From contig NZ_DASYHI010000020.1 in NCBI RefSeq assembly GCF_035998675.1, positions 310,001 through 374,000 of the forward strand: a DNA stretch of 64,000 nucleotides, written 5' to 3'. The position numbers and the translations under genes were made by a program. Below the pieces are notes generated by a model. The model saw nothing but the letters and a program-made list of their open reading frames with translations. It was not told the DNA's origin and did not search any database. The DNA is from Telluribacter sp035998675 (lineage in GTDB: Bacteria; Bacteroidota; Bacteroidia; Cytophagales; Spirosomataceae). Positions 1 to 8,495 of this stretch are shown here, piece after piece. How positions within the stretch are numbered: position 1 is the first letter of the stretch; the number at the start of each line of letters is the position of its first letter.

Positions 1-1
1 C

Positions 2-172
2 CCTAAGGCCGAGAGTCTGATCTGGGCACCACAGGTACAGGAAACCAAGGTCAGTCAGTTTGGTGGAGTGAATGTCCGGTACAAGCACCAGTTGAAAGCC
101 CAGTGGATAGCGGAGTTCCGGGCTCTTCAGCAGGAAGTGATTCCCTGGTGTGAGATCAGGTATATATTTTAA
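2..172 (+). CDS. C-terminal end of an SPL-family (spore photoproduct lyase-like) radical SAM protein, 5' truncated by window edge
   Basis: Frame 2 is open from the first bases to a TAA and gives about 56 residues ending in PWCEIRYIF. This basic tail, with an RYKHQLK stretch about 30 residues earlier, resembles what I remember of SplB-like radical SAM proteins in non-sporulating bacteria. The radical SAM CxxxCxxC motif would lie upstream and is not visible, so the family call rests on the tail alone. A true spore photoproduct substrate is unlikely in Bacteroidota, so the role is open. The next gene is convergent. Confidence 0.55.
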   Translation, partial: PKAESLIWAPQVQETKVSQFGGVNVRYKHQLKAQWIAEFRALQQEVIPWCEIRYIF

Positions 173-285
173 CAAGGAAGTAGAGGAGGAATGGAGAAAA
201 GCAGGAAGGGAAAGTACTTGATTAAGATTCGATAACATTCCTCCTTTCTTACCCTTTATTCCTTTACTCCTCTAATCCTTATGTA

Positions 286-1107
286 CTACTTCCCCTTGTT
301 GAAGTACCTGTTCATAAACACCAGCTGGTAAATGACGGCATTGTTCCAGTAGGCCCAGTTGTGGGCACCGGCGCGGGAAATATAGTCGTGGGGCAGGTTT
401 CGTTCCAGGAGCTTGTGGTGCAGGTTTTCGTTGACCCGGAAAAAGAAATCCTCCGTCCCGCAGTCAATGATCAACGCCAGAGAGTTGGCCGTGAGCAGGT
501 GAAGCAGGTTGATGACCGTGTTTTGCTCCCAGCGCTCAGGGTACTGGGCGTAGGTACCCAGCTTGGTAGCCATGTCCCAGTTTTTTGGAAACGGACGAAT
601 ATCCACGCCTCCGCTCATACTACCGGCCGCCCCGAACACATCCTGATGCCGGAAGGCCAGATACAGGGCCCCGTGCCCGCCCATGCTAAGGCCGGTGATA
701 CCCCGGCCCGACCGGTCTTTGATGGTTCGGTACTTGCCGTCGACCCAGTTTACCAGCTCTTGGGCAACGTAGGTTTCGTATCTGGAATTAGCGTCCGCCG
801 GGCTGTCAAAGTACCAGCTGTTAAAGTTACCGTCAGGACAAACAATGATCATCTGGTAGGTATCGGCGGCATCCAGAACGGCGGGTGCTTTCCTGACCCA
901 ATCGGCGTAGTTGCCGCTGTATCCGTGCAGCAGGTACAAGACCGGAAACTCCTTGCCGGTCGCGTAATTGGAAGGGGTCATGACCACCGCCTTGATGGTC
1001 TTTTTCATGGAGGGGCTGTAGGTCTCCACGGTGTCGATCGTAGCCGCCAGTACCGACTGACCAAAAATGAGAAAAAGGGAAATAACAAAAATTCTAATCC
1101 GGGACAT
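286..1107 (-). CDS. Secreted alpha/beta-hydrolase esterase (esterase D / acetyl-esterase-like)
   Basis: 273 residues with a Sec signal peptide ending near SVLA (about residue 21). The fold is that of the putative-esterase family (PF00756). The oxyanion region LLHGYSGN lies near residues 59-66, the nucleophile elbow GLSMGG puts the catalytic Ser at about 141, acidic residues sit at 215-220 (DCGTED), and the catalytic His is about 249 (AGAHNWAYW). Family members cleave acetyl, feruloyl or formylglutathione esters; export suggests carbohydrate ester substrates, but the substrate cannot be read from sequence. It stands alone, convergent with the upstream SPL fragment. Confidence 0.88.
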   Translation of the reverse strand: MSRIRIFVISLFLIFGQSVLAATIDTVETYSPSMKKTIKAVVMTPSNYATGKEFPVLYLLHGYSGNYADWVRKAPAVLDAADTYQMIIVCPDGNFNSWYFDSPADANSRYETYVAQELVNWVDGKYRTIKDRSGRGITGLSMGGHGALYLAFRHQDVFGAAGSMSGGVDIRPFPKNWDMATKLGTYAQYPERWEQNTVINLLHLLTANSLALIIDCGTEDFFFRVNENLHHKLLERNLPHDYISRAGAHNWAYWNNAVIYQLVFMNRYFNKGK

Positions 1108-1559
1108 GTGGGATTGGCTGGTAGGTATGTGATTTGGTTTTATTAACTAAAGTACTTGTTTCAGGATTGCTTCTATTCTTTCCAAATGCTGCGTCTCAAA
1201 ATGAAGGTTTCCCTATTCATGGGCAGGTTATGTAAGGTATTGCCTTAAAACAGAAGGCTGCAAATTTAGCAGCTCGCCCCTTTACTTAATAAAGTCTTTT
1301 CCTACTAATTCTTAATTGGCGCTACCAAAAAATGCCCTTCTGGCTACCCCCAATCTATACGGGTATTTTTACTTGTTTGGGGATATTTTTTCTCTATTTT
1401 ATTAGGATAGTTATACTTTAAAACCAGTCGTTAAAGTACATATCACATTTGTCAATCTCCTTGTTTTTAGTTAGTTGCCCTATCTGTATTATAGTTATGC
1501 AAAATCGGGCATTGTTTTTTATCTACAATTTAGCATAAACCAAACTTTTTCTAAAGACC
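1108..1559. other. Divergent intergenic region, AT-rich, no gene seen
   Basis: About 450 bases between the divergently transcribed esterase and the first barrel protein. It is clearly more AT-rich than the flanking genes and contains no convincing ORF. It must hold promoters for both directions. I could not identify a clean Bacteroidota -33/-7 pair (TTTG / TAnnTTTG). Confidence 0.5.
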
Positions 1560-2159
1560 ATGAAAAATAACGTTATTCGTTGGACTGGTATGGCTCTGGT
1601 AGGGCTGTTCCTTTCGTTGGGAAGTGCATCAGCTCAATTTTCGGTAGGTGTACAGGGTGGCGTGTTCAAATCTACCGCTGACAACGCGAAATCCTACCCC
1701 GGTGGTGGGATAAACCTTAAGTACTTTGTCACCGAAAACGTGGCACTTGGGGTGGCCGGTCGCATCTATTCGGAACGGTTAAATTATGATTTCTCCGGGG
1801 GCCCCACCCGTTTTGTAAACAACATTACCCCGGTTACGCTGACCGCTGACTTTTTATTAAGCCCCGGTATAGTAAGACCTTACTTGGGTGCCGATGCCGG
1901 TATCTATTTCCAGAATTTCCGGGTAAACCAGAACGATAACCAACTAATCAGGACCAGCGCTTCAAACTTTGGTGTAGCCCCCCGCGGTGGTCTCCTGTTT
2001 GATTTTGGAAGCGTAGGCGTACAGGCAGAGGTGGTGTACCACGCCATATTTGCCAACCAGAACAATAACCTGCGGGTCAACGAAGCCGGAATCAACATTG
2101 ACCAAACGAACAACTTCTGGGGAGCCAACGTAGGACTGGTTTTTGGCATTGGCCGATAA
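1560..2159 (+). CDS. Outer-membrane beta-barrel protein (OmpA/OmpW-like fold), paralog 1
   Basis: 199 residues. A Sec signal peptide ends at SASAQ (about residue 26), followed by alternating hydrophobic/polar strands rich in Gly and aromatic residues, typical of an eight-stranded outer-membrane barrel (PF13505-like). The C-terminus VGLVFGIGR resembles a terminal barrel strand. It is a clear paralog of the gene 312 bases downstream: both start with a basic N-terminus, a GLxLxxGSASAQFSxGVQGG stretch and end in LGLVFG/VGLVFG. The substrate or role is unknown; such proteins are often stress-induced porin-like or structural proteins. A strong terminator follows, so the two paralogs are separate transcription units. 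Confidence 0.85.
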   Translation: MKNNVIRWTGMALVGLFLSLGSASAQFSVGVQGGVFKSTADNAKSYPGGGINLKYFVTENVALGVAGRIYSERLNYDFSGGPTRFVNNITPVTLTADFLLSPGIVRPYLGADAGIYFQNFRVNQNDNQLIRTSASNFGVAPRGGLLFDFGSVGVQAEVVYHAIFANQNNNLRVNEAGINIDQTNNFWGANVGLVFGIGR

Positions 2160-2240
2160 TAGACCTTTTTTTAGAAGTACCCCAAAAAACAGCCATGAAA
2201 TGTAATTAAGATTGTATTTTGAAAAGAAAGTACGCCTAAA

Positions 2241-2278
2241 AATTCCCCGCCCCAAAAACAGGGCGGGGAATTTTTTTC
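2241..2278 (+). terminator. Rho-independent terminator after barrel protein 1
   Basis: A perfect 12-bp stem (AATTCCCCGCCC with its complement) with an 8-base loop, followed by a run of seven T. It lies about 80 bases after the stop codon. Confidence 0.9.
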
Positions 2279-2435
2279 TCGAGCTTTCCCCAGTCCTTTT
2301 TCGGGGCGGACAGCTCATCCGCTTTAACTACCCTTTTATAAAATCTTTAGTATCAAGTTTATGTAACCTTTCGTTAAAACCCTTTAATTAAAGTACTTAC
2401 AGGCAGCACTTTAACAGGCACCAGGTTTTTGCCTA

Positions 2436-2457
2436 TATGGGTATTACCAAACCCATA
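2436..2457. promoter_or_regulatory. Possible operator: 7-bp inverted repeat just upstream of barrel protein 2
   Basis: TATGGGT and ACCCATA are separated by 8 bases and end about 14 bases before the ATG at 2472. The position fits a regulator-binding or translation-control site. It is short and may be chance. Confidence 0.25.
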
Positions 2458-2471
2458 AACAATTATTTAAT

Positions 2472-3080
2472 ATGGAAAAAAACATCAAACGCTGGGCAGG
2501 AGCCGCTCTGTTGGGGCTGCTGCTAACGGGGGGGAGCGCTTCGGCTCAGTTCTCATTGGGTGTGCAGGGAGGAATTGCGAAATCAAACTTGACACAGGCT
2601 AATAATCTTTACGGTGGCGGGGTTAATCTTAGAATTTTTCCGGCGGAGCATTTTGCCGTAGGTGTAGCGGCTAAAACCTACACGGATGGCAAAGATTACG
2701 TGGTGGCTGGTCAAACGCTCAGCCATTCCGGTAGGCTTACCCCCGTAACCGCCACGCTCGATCTTTTCCTTTCCGATGGACTGGTTCGTCCGTACCTGGG
2801 TGGTGATGCGGGTATGTACTTCAGTAAATACGATACCCGCTTCAATGGTAATCGAATCGCCGAAACTACCCGCCGCAATCACCTGGGGGCCGCGCCCCGC
2901 GCCGGAATTATCCTGGTTACGGGCAATGTGGGCATCCAGTTGGAGGGGGTGTACCATTTCGTGTTCGGCAACAAGAATAACAGTACCCAGGTAGGTACCG
3001 CCGACAACGTTAATTTTGAGTCTACCTCCAAGTTTTACGGTGTCAACCTGGGACTGGTTTTCGGGCTTGGCAAAAAGTAA
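2472..3080 (+). CDS. Outer-membrane beta-barrel protein, paralog 2
   Basis: 202 residues, with a signal peptide ending at SASAQ near residue 26. It has the same overall architecture as the preceding gene and the sequence is alignable along its whole length (GVQGG, YLGxDAGxYF, APRxG, VYHxxF motifs shared). The barrel ends in LGLVFGLGKK. The two genes look like a tandem duplication that has diverged considerably. It is bounded by terminators on both sides, so it is probably monocistronic with its own control. Confidence 0.85.
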   Translation: MEKNIKRWAGAALLGLLLTGGSASAQFSLGVQGGIAKSNLTQANNLYGGGVNLRIFPAEHFAVGVAAKTYTDGKDYVVAGQTLSHSGRLTPVTATLDLFLSDGLVRPYLGGDAGMYFSKYDTRFNGNRIAETTRRNHLGAAPRAGIILVTGNVGIQLEGVYHFVFGNKNNSTQVGTADNVNFESTSKFYGVNLGLVFGLGKK

Positions 3081-3110
3081 TTTGGCCTGATTTTTATTTT
3101 TCCCAAACCA

Positions 3111-3145
3111 ACAGAAAGCACAGCTCCCGAGGCTGTGCTTTCTGT
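3111..3145 (+). terminator. Hairpin terminator after barrel protein 2
   Basis: A perfect 14-bp stem (ACAGAAAGCACAGC and complement) with a 7-base loop, about 30 bases past the stop codon. No strong T-run follows, so it may also work as an mRNA 3' stabiliser. Confidence 0.75.
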
Positions 3146-3220
3146 ATTAGGTACTATCTTTACCCCTGGGCCTGCCTGAGCGGGAACCAGCGTTTTCATT
3201 TCCCTTTCATTTATTCTTTA

Positions 3221-4132
3221 TTGGAAAAATCCGATCTATTTCCGGAACAGATCATCCACTGGCTGCGGGCATGGCCCGTGCAGCCAATGCTTTTCCATCG
3301 TCCTGAAAGTACTTTTCCCTTTATCCAGATTACACGGCCGGGCCAAAAGAGCCTGGTACTTCATCTGATAGATTTGCGGGGCTGGCAGGCGCTAGATCCG
3401 GCTTTGGCAGGAATTAAATTTTCTAACGTCAGTCAAGTACTTAAAAACCAAGGCTTTGATTTTGTGACTCTCTGGGAGGATGTATGGCGTAGCAGGCTAC
3501 CCATTGTAGAATCCAGACTGGAAGCCCTCCTGGGCTTTTCCCAGCGAATACCCGCGCGGCTCACGCGGGTAAGGCGCCTCGACCAACCCACGGCTGCCGC
3601 ATTTCTGGCCGAAAATCACCTGCAGGCCGGGGTGCAGGCTAAGTATAAGTATGGCATGTATCTGCCCCAAAGGTACTACCGGGTACTTGCTCCTGACTTT
3701 AGTGAAAAGCTAAATCTTCAACCGGAAGAACTTTTGGTAGGCGTAGCTACCTTTAGCAATCCCCGTACTTTCCGGCGGTCGGGGCAACCGTTCAGGTCTT
3801 TCGAAATGGTGCGTTTTGCCAACCTCCTAGGTACTACCGTCGTGGGTGGTCTCGATAAGTTACTTAATGCTTTCAACAAGGAAATGCAGCCCGATGACAT
3901 TATGACCTACGCCGATCTGGATTGGTCGGCCGGGAGGAGCTACGAGCGTTTGGGCTTTGTTGCCACGGGTGATACACCTCCGCACGAATTATGGCTTGAC
4001 CTAAATGGGTTGCATCGCTACCCGCCCGGCCGACTACCGGCGGGCATAACCCCTGACATTGCACCTTCGCACGGTTTTCTGAAAATTTACACCAGCGGAA
4101 GCCGTAAATTTGTGAAGCAAAGCCGGCCCTAA
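3221..4132 (+). CDS. GNAT/Mom-like domain protein of unknown function
   Basis: 303 residues from a TTG start (the next in-frame Met is about residue 23, so the start is uncertain). The N-terminal third contains WEDVWRSR. The C-terminal part, about residues 110-300, has the layout of an N-acetyltransferase-like fold as in phage Mom-type DNA modification and GNAT proteins: a substrate-encounter stretch (AAAFLAENHLQAG), VGVATFSNPR, FEMVRFANLLGTTVVGGLDKLL, then DLDWSAGRSYERLGF. The 'R/D...W..G..Y..LGF' signature is what I recognise. It lies 42 bases before miaA on the same strand, possibly cotranscribed. Function is unknown; a nucleobase- or protein-acetylating role is inference only. Confidence 0.6.
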   Translation: MEKSDLFPEQIIHWLRAWPVQPMLFHRPESTFPFIQITRPGQKSLVLHLIDLRGWQALDPALAGIKFSNVSQVLKNQGFDFVTLWEDVWRSRLPIVESRLEALLGFSQRIPARLTRVRRLDQPTAAAFLAENHLQAGVQAKYKYGMYLPQRYYRVLAPDFSEKLNLQPEELLVGVATFSNPRTFRRSGQPFRSFEMVRFANLLGTTVVGGLDKLLNAFNKEMQPDDIMTYADLDWSAGRSYERLGFVATGDTPPHELWLDLNGLHRYPPGRLPAGITPDIAPSHGFLKIYTSGSRKFVKQSRP

Positions 4133-4174
4133 GCCAATGGGTCCTTTTCCCTATCTTGCATTCCTAACCAAAAA

Positions 4175-5143
4175 GTGCCACCAGTGCTGCCAGTTATTGT
4201 CATAATAGGTCCCACGGCATCCGGCAAAACCCGGCTGGCTGTTCAGCTGGCGCGGCGGCTGGGGGGTGAAGTACTTAGCGCTGACTCCCGACAGGTATAC
4301 CGGGGGATGGATATTGGTACCGGAAAAGACCTTTCTGACTACGAATCAGGTTCTGGTCGGGTACCCTACCACCTGATTGATGTGGTGGAGGCGGGCGAGA
4401 AGTACCACGTTTACCGGTTTCAGGAAGATGCCAAAGGGGTACTTGAGGACCTTCAGCAAAAGGGGACGCCAGCCATAGTGTGCGGCGGAACCGGCCTGTA
4501 CCTGGACGCCCTCCTGCGGCAACACCAGTTCACGGGCATTCCGGTAGACGAGGCCCTGCGGGCCGAATTGAATGAGCTTACGGAGGAGGATTTACTTGCT
4601 CTATTTCACCAAACCCCTTCGGCCTACTCCCCCCGGGCCGACACGTCCACCCGCAAGCGTTTAATCCGGGCCGTCGAAATAAGTACGTATCTGCGCCAGC
4701 ATCCGGAGTTTAGTTTCCCGGCCCAACCAAAAGAAACCCCGTTTCTGGTATTTGGGCTGAACCCGCCCGTTCCCGTCCGTCGGGAGCGGATAAGTACCCG
4801 GTTGCAGTTCCGGCTGCGGCACGGCCTGATTGAGGAAGTGGAAGGGTTGTTACAAAAAGGACTCTCCCCGGAGCAGCTCATTTACTACGGGCTGGAGTAC
4901 AAGTACCTGACTGAGTACCTGGTCGGGCAGCACACCTACGAGCAGATGACCCGGCGGCTGGAAACTGAAATTCATCGTTTTGCGAAGCGTCAGATGACCT
5001 TTTTCCGGAAAATAGAAAGGGACGGCATCCAGATTCAATGGCTGGACTGGGAGAGCGATTTCGAAACGCAGGTCGACGAAATCCATAACCGATGGAAAGG
5101 AGCCCCAAACCAGCTAATTGGCACAAATCCCGAAAAAAGTTGA
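4175..5143 (+). CDS. miaA: tRNA dimethylallyltransferase (MiaA)
   Basis: 322 residues from a GTG start; the P-loop GPTASGKT lies at residues 12-19, leaving no room for a later start. MiaA transfers the dimethylallyl group to N6 of A37 in tRNAs reading UNN codons. Visible hallmarks are the P-loop, the substrate loop DSRQVYRGMDIG near 37-48, CGGTGLYLDALL, and the C-terminal RFAKRQMTFFRK. Two places differ from the E. coli type: GTGKDLSDY where GTAKP is usual, and YYGLEYKYLTEYL where AIGYKE is usual. This looks like the second MiaA-type protein seen in Bacteroidota, so a second copy elsewhere in the genome is likely. Confidence 0.88.
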   Translation: MPPVLPVIVIIGPTASGKTRLAVQLARRLGGEVLSADSRQVYRGMDIGTGKDLSDYESGSGRVPYHLIDVVEAGEKYHVYRFQEDAKGVLEDLQQKGTPAIVCGGTGLYLDALLRQHQFTGIPVDEALRAELNELTEEDLLALFHQTPSAYSPRADTSTRKRLIRAVEISTYLRQHPEFSFPAQPKETPFLVFGLNPPVPVRRERISTRLQFRLRHGLIEEVEGLLQKGLSPEQLIYYGLEYKYLTEYLVGQHTYEQMTRRLETEIHRFAKRQMTFFRKIERDGIQIQWLDWESDFETQVDEIHNRWKGAPNQLIGTNPEKS

Positions 5144-5202
5144 CACCTAAGGCCATACTTCTGTATTTTGCACCAGATTGAAAACCTGTAAATAATCTAC
5201 TA

Positions 5203-5625
5203 TTGAAAAGGAACCTGACGTCGACCCTGCTGCTGGTTGTACTGAGTATAACGGATGCCTACATGCTGGCCCATCCTAACCTGGTCGGCCGCCTCGGCAT
5301 TTTTATTTATAAACACGACTACCTCAAGACCCTCCCCCGGGCCCTCGGTAGCGTGGGGCTGGTGGTGGGGCTGTCGTTACTGGCCTGCGAGGTTATCCGT
5401 CGCCTGACGGTACCCAGCATCGCGGCCCGGTGGTACCTGCTGCTCTTGGCGCTGGGCTGGGCGCTGTTTGCCTACGTGTATATTACCTTTTCCTCGTTCA
5501 CCTACCAGCTCACCGGCAAGTCGTTCATTTACGGGGCCCACCTCCTGCCTATACTCCTGATTGGATTATTTACCAAGTACCTGATTACGGCCGTGTACGA
5601 GGCCCGCAAAACGCCGGGTGTATGA
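5203..5625 (+). CDS. Small integral membrane protein of unknown function
   Basis: 140 residues from a TTG start. Four hydrophobic segments are evident (about residues 5-25, 42-62, 70-95 and 105-130). No catalytic motif is recognised. The stop codon overlaps the ATG of the following amidohydrolase by an ATGA junction, so the two are translationally coupled. I do not recognise the family. Confidence 0.65.
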   Translation: MKRNLTSTLLLVVLSITDAYMLAHPNLVGRLGIFIYKHDYLKTLPRALGSVGLVVGLSLLACEVIRRLTVPSIAARWYLLLLALGWALFAYVYITFSSFTYQLTGKSFIYGAHLLPILLIGLFTKYLITAVYEARKTPGV

Positions 5626-6884
5626 GGCGGTTGCTTCTCTTGTGTCTGGGGCTGCTTGCCGTGGTACAGCTCCGGGCGCAAAACAGCTACCTGCTACAAC
5701 CGGCCCGGGTCTTTGACGGAGAATCTATCCATACCGGTTGGCTGGTCTGGGTTAAAGGACAACGCATCATGGCAGCCGGACCTCCTGCTTCCTTACCAGC
5801 CGAAGCCCGGCAGGCCCAGGTACTTGACCTGCCTGGTATGACGCTACTACCGGGACTCATTGAAGGCCATTCGCACCTGTTACTGCATCCTTACAACGAG
5901 ACCCCCTGGGACGACCAGGTACTTAAAGAACCACGGGCCTACCGGGTGGCCCGAGCCACCAAACACGCCGAGTTAACGCTGTTAAATGGTTTTACAACCG
6001 TAAGAGACCTGGGTACCGAAGGAGCGGAGTACGATGACGTAGGCCTGAAAAGAGCTATTGATGAAGGAGTTATACCCGGCCCCCGTATGCTCATTGCTAC
6101 CCGGGCCTTAATTGCCACGGGTAGTTACGCTCCCAAAGGCTTTAGCCCCGATTTGGCCGTACCGCAGGGGGCGGAAGAAGCCGACGGGCACGACAATCTT
6201 ATCAAAGCCGTTCGCACACAGATAAGCAAAGGAGCCGACCTTATCAAGGTTTACGCTGATTACCGGTGGGGGCCGGGCGGTACGGCTCAGCCCACCTTTA
6301 CCGAAGAAGAACTACGTCTGATAGTGGAAATTGCCCGGAGCAGCGGTAGGCCGGTAGTGGCGCACGCCTCCACGGCCGAGGGAATGCGGCGGGCTATTCA
6401 GGCCGGGGTCGAAACCATCGAACACGGTGATGGAGGTACGCCCGAAATCTGGAAGCTGATGCAGGAAAAGGGCGTGGCTTTGTGCCCTACCCTGGCCGCA
6501 GGCGAAGCCATTAGCCAGTACCGGGGCTGGAAGAAAGGCGTTGACCCCGCTCCGGAAAGGGTACAGCAAAAAAAGAAAACCTTTCGGCAGGCAAAGGATG
6601 CCGGCGTAACTATATGCTTTGGGGGCGACGTAGGGGTTTATGCCCATGGCGACAACGCCCGCGAGCTGGAACTGATGGTTGAATACGGGATGACCCCCAC
6701 GGAAGTACTTCAGTCAGGGACATCAGTCAATGCCCGCGTCTTTCACCTGGAGGAACTGGGAAAGGTAACTCCCGGCTTTCTGGCCGATTTGGTAGCCGTG
6801 GAGGGCGATCCCACCCAGGCCATTGGAGCCATCAGAAAGGTACAACTGGTTATGAAAGGCGGACAAATAGTTAAAGCTCCCTAA
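5622..6884 (+). CDS. Secreted metal-dependent amidohydrolase (imidazolonepropionase-like / prolidase-type)
   Basis: 420 residues from the ATG that overlaps the previous stop; this start gives a clean signal peptide (MRRLLLLCLGLLAVVQLRAQ). It belongs to the amidohydrolase superfamily (PF01979). The metal ligands are visible: GHSH after LLPGLIE, LIKVYAD (bridging Lys), VAHAST, IEHGD and the final Asp in GGDVG. Exported members of this subfamily hydrolyse dipeptides or cyclic amides; the substrate here is undetermined. Longer in-frame upstream sequence lies inside the membrane protein gene and is not needed. Confidence 0.85.
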   Translation: MRRLLLLCLGLLAVVQLRAQNSYLLQPARVFDGESIHTGWLVWVKGQRIMAAGPPASLPAEARQAQVLDLPGMTLLPGLIEGHSHLLLHPYNETPWDDQVLKEPRAYRVARATKHAELTLLNGFTTVRDLGTEGAEYDDVGLKRAIDEGVIPGPRMLIATRALIATGSYAPKGFSPDLAVPQGAEEADGHDNLIKAVRTQISKGADLIKVYADYRWGPGGTAQPTFTEEELRLIVEIARSSGRPVVAHASTAEGMRRAIQAGVETIEHGDGGTPEIWKLMQEKGVALCPTLAAGEAISQYRGWKKGVDPAPERVQQKKKTFRQAKDAGVTICFGGDVGVYAHGDNARELELMVEYGMTPTEVLQSGTSVNARVFHLEELGKVTPGFLADLVAVEGDPTQAIGAIRKVQLVMKGGQIVKAP

Positions 6885-7138
6885 CCAGGTTTATATTTTC
6901 CAAACATAGCTAATAGGTACTAATAAAGTACAAAACCCATAGAAAGTACGAATATTTTTTCGAATATTGCACAGCCGACCAAATAAGGCCACTGGCAGAT
7001 ACCCGTCCAAACTTTGGGCCGGATTGGGATAACGTCCTTTGTTATTTCAACCTAATTTCATCTTGGATAATTACATTTTCTTCAACATAACCCATATAAT
7101 TCAGTTACATTTTTATTCTTACTATTTCCATTAATTAT

Positions 7139-8422
7139 ATGTCACAGATAGCCGAAGTAACGATTGACGGTCAAAATTTCCAATTTCCGGTCATCGAAGG
7201 CAGCGAGCAAGAAAAAGCCATAGATATTGCCAAGCTGCGCGATCAAACCGGTTATATAACGCTTGATAGTGGTTTTAAAAATACGGGTGCCACCAAAAGT
7301 GGCATTACCTTTCTGGATGGAGAAGAAGGAATTCTGCGGTACCGCGGATACTCCATCGAAGACCTGGCCGAAAAAGCCTCATTTCTGGAAGTAGCCTATC
7401 TGCTCATTTACGGTGAGCTGCCTACCCAGGAAGAATACAAAAACTTTGAACACGAAGTACGTACGCATACCCTGGTCAACGAGGACATGCGGAAAATCTT
7501 CGAAGGCTTTCCGGTCAATGCGCACCCCATGGGCGTACTTTCCTCGCTGGTGAGTGCCATGAGCGCCTTCTACCCGGACACCTACGACTCGACAGCACCG
7601 GACGTTACCGACCTGCACATTATTCGACTGCTGGCCAAGTTGCCTACCATTGCCACCTGGTCCTATAAAAAATCGCAGGGGCACCCGGTCAACTACCCCA
7701 GCAACGACCTCGACTACTGCTCCAATTTCCTGTCGATGATGTTCGCGTTACCCGTTGAAAGCTACCAGGTTGACCCGGTGGTTTCGGCGGCGCTGAACAA
7801 GCTGCTGATTCTGCACGCCGACCATGAGCAAAACTGTTCCACCTCAACGGTACGTTTGGTAGGTTCTTCGCAGGCCAATATTTATTCGTCGATTTCGGCG
7901 GGTATCAGTGCCCTTTGGGGCCCGCTGCACGGTGGGGCCAACCAGGAGGTAATTGAAATGCTGGAGGCGATCAAGGCCGATGGTGGCGATACCCAGAAAT
8001 ACATCAACATGGCCAAGGACAAATCAAGCGGATTCCGTCTGTTTGGTTTTGGCCACCGGGTCTATAAAAACTTTGACCCGCGCGCCCGGATTATCAAAAA
8101 GGCGGCCAATGAAGTACTTACCAAGCTGGGCGTAAATGACCCCGTACTGGAGATTGCCAAACAGCTGGAAGCTGCCGCTCTGGAAGACGACTACTTTGTA
8201 CAGCGCAAACTATACCCCAATGTAGACTTCTATTCCGGCATTATTTACCGGGCCCTGGGTATACCAACTAATATGTTTACGGTCATGTTTGCTATTGGCC
8301 GTTTGCCTGGCTGGATTGCCCAGTGGAAGGAAATGCGCACCAACAAAGAACCCATCGGCCGTCCCCGTCAGGTGTACGTGGGTCCCACCCTGCGGGAGTT
8401 TGTGTCTCTGGAAAACCGGTAA
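7139..8422 (+). CDS. gltA: Citrate synthase
   Basis: 427 residues, the normal length for a type II (hexameric) bacterial citrate synthase. It condenses acetyl-CoA and oxaloacetate at the entry of the TCA cycle. Hallmarks: an N-terminal beta domain, LHADHEQNCSTSTVR, the catalytic region LWGPLHGGANQEV, GFGHRVYKNFDPRA with the active-site His, and the C-terminal RPRQVYVG. It is monocistronic, with a 254-base upstream intergenic region and its own terminator. Confidence 0.96.
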   Translation: MSQIAEVTIDGQNFQFPVIEGSEQEKAIDIAKLRDQTGYITLDSGFKNTGATKSGITFLDGEEGILRYRGYSIEDLAEKASFLEVAYLLIYGELPTQEEYKNFEHEVRTHTLVNEDMRKIFEGFPVNAHPMGVLSSLVSAMSAFYPDTYDSTAPDVTDLHIIRLLAKLPTIATWSYKKSQGHPVNYPSNDLDYCSNFLSMMFALPVESYQVDPVVSAALNKLLILHADHEQNCSTSTVRLVGSSQANIYSSISAGISALWGPLHGGANQEVIEMLEAIKADGGDTQKYINMAKDKSSGFRLFGFGHRVYKNFDPRARIIKKAANEVLTKLGVNDPVLEIAKQLEAAALEDDYFVQRKLYPNVDFYSGIIYRALGIPTNMFTVMFAIGRLPGWIAQWKEMRTNKEPIGRPRQVYVGPTLREFVSLENR

Positions 8423-8441
8423 GTAGGATTCGCTGATACTA

Positions 8442-8478
8442 AGAAGCCCGACCTCCAATGGAGGGCCGGGCTTCTGCT
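8442..8478. terminator. Terminator between gltA and the convergent M36 protease gene
   Basis: AGAAGCCCG pairs with CGGGCTTCT, extended inward by a CCTCC/GGAGG pair with a one-base bulge, around a short loop. T residues flank it. It can serve both convergent genes. Confidence 0.8.
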
Positions 8479-8495
8479 TTTAAGTACCCTTACTA

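Noticed and set aside
361..1146. 261-codon plus-strand ORF opposite the esterase gene
   Set aside because: The opposite strand carries a complete esterase with catalytic triad; this frame is a composition shadow.
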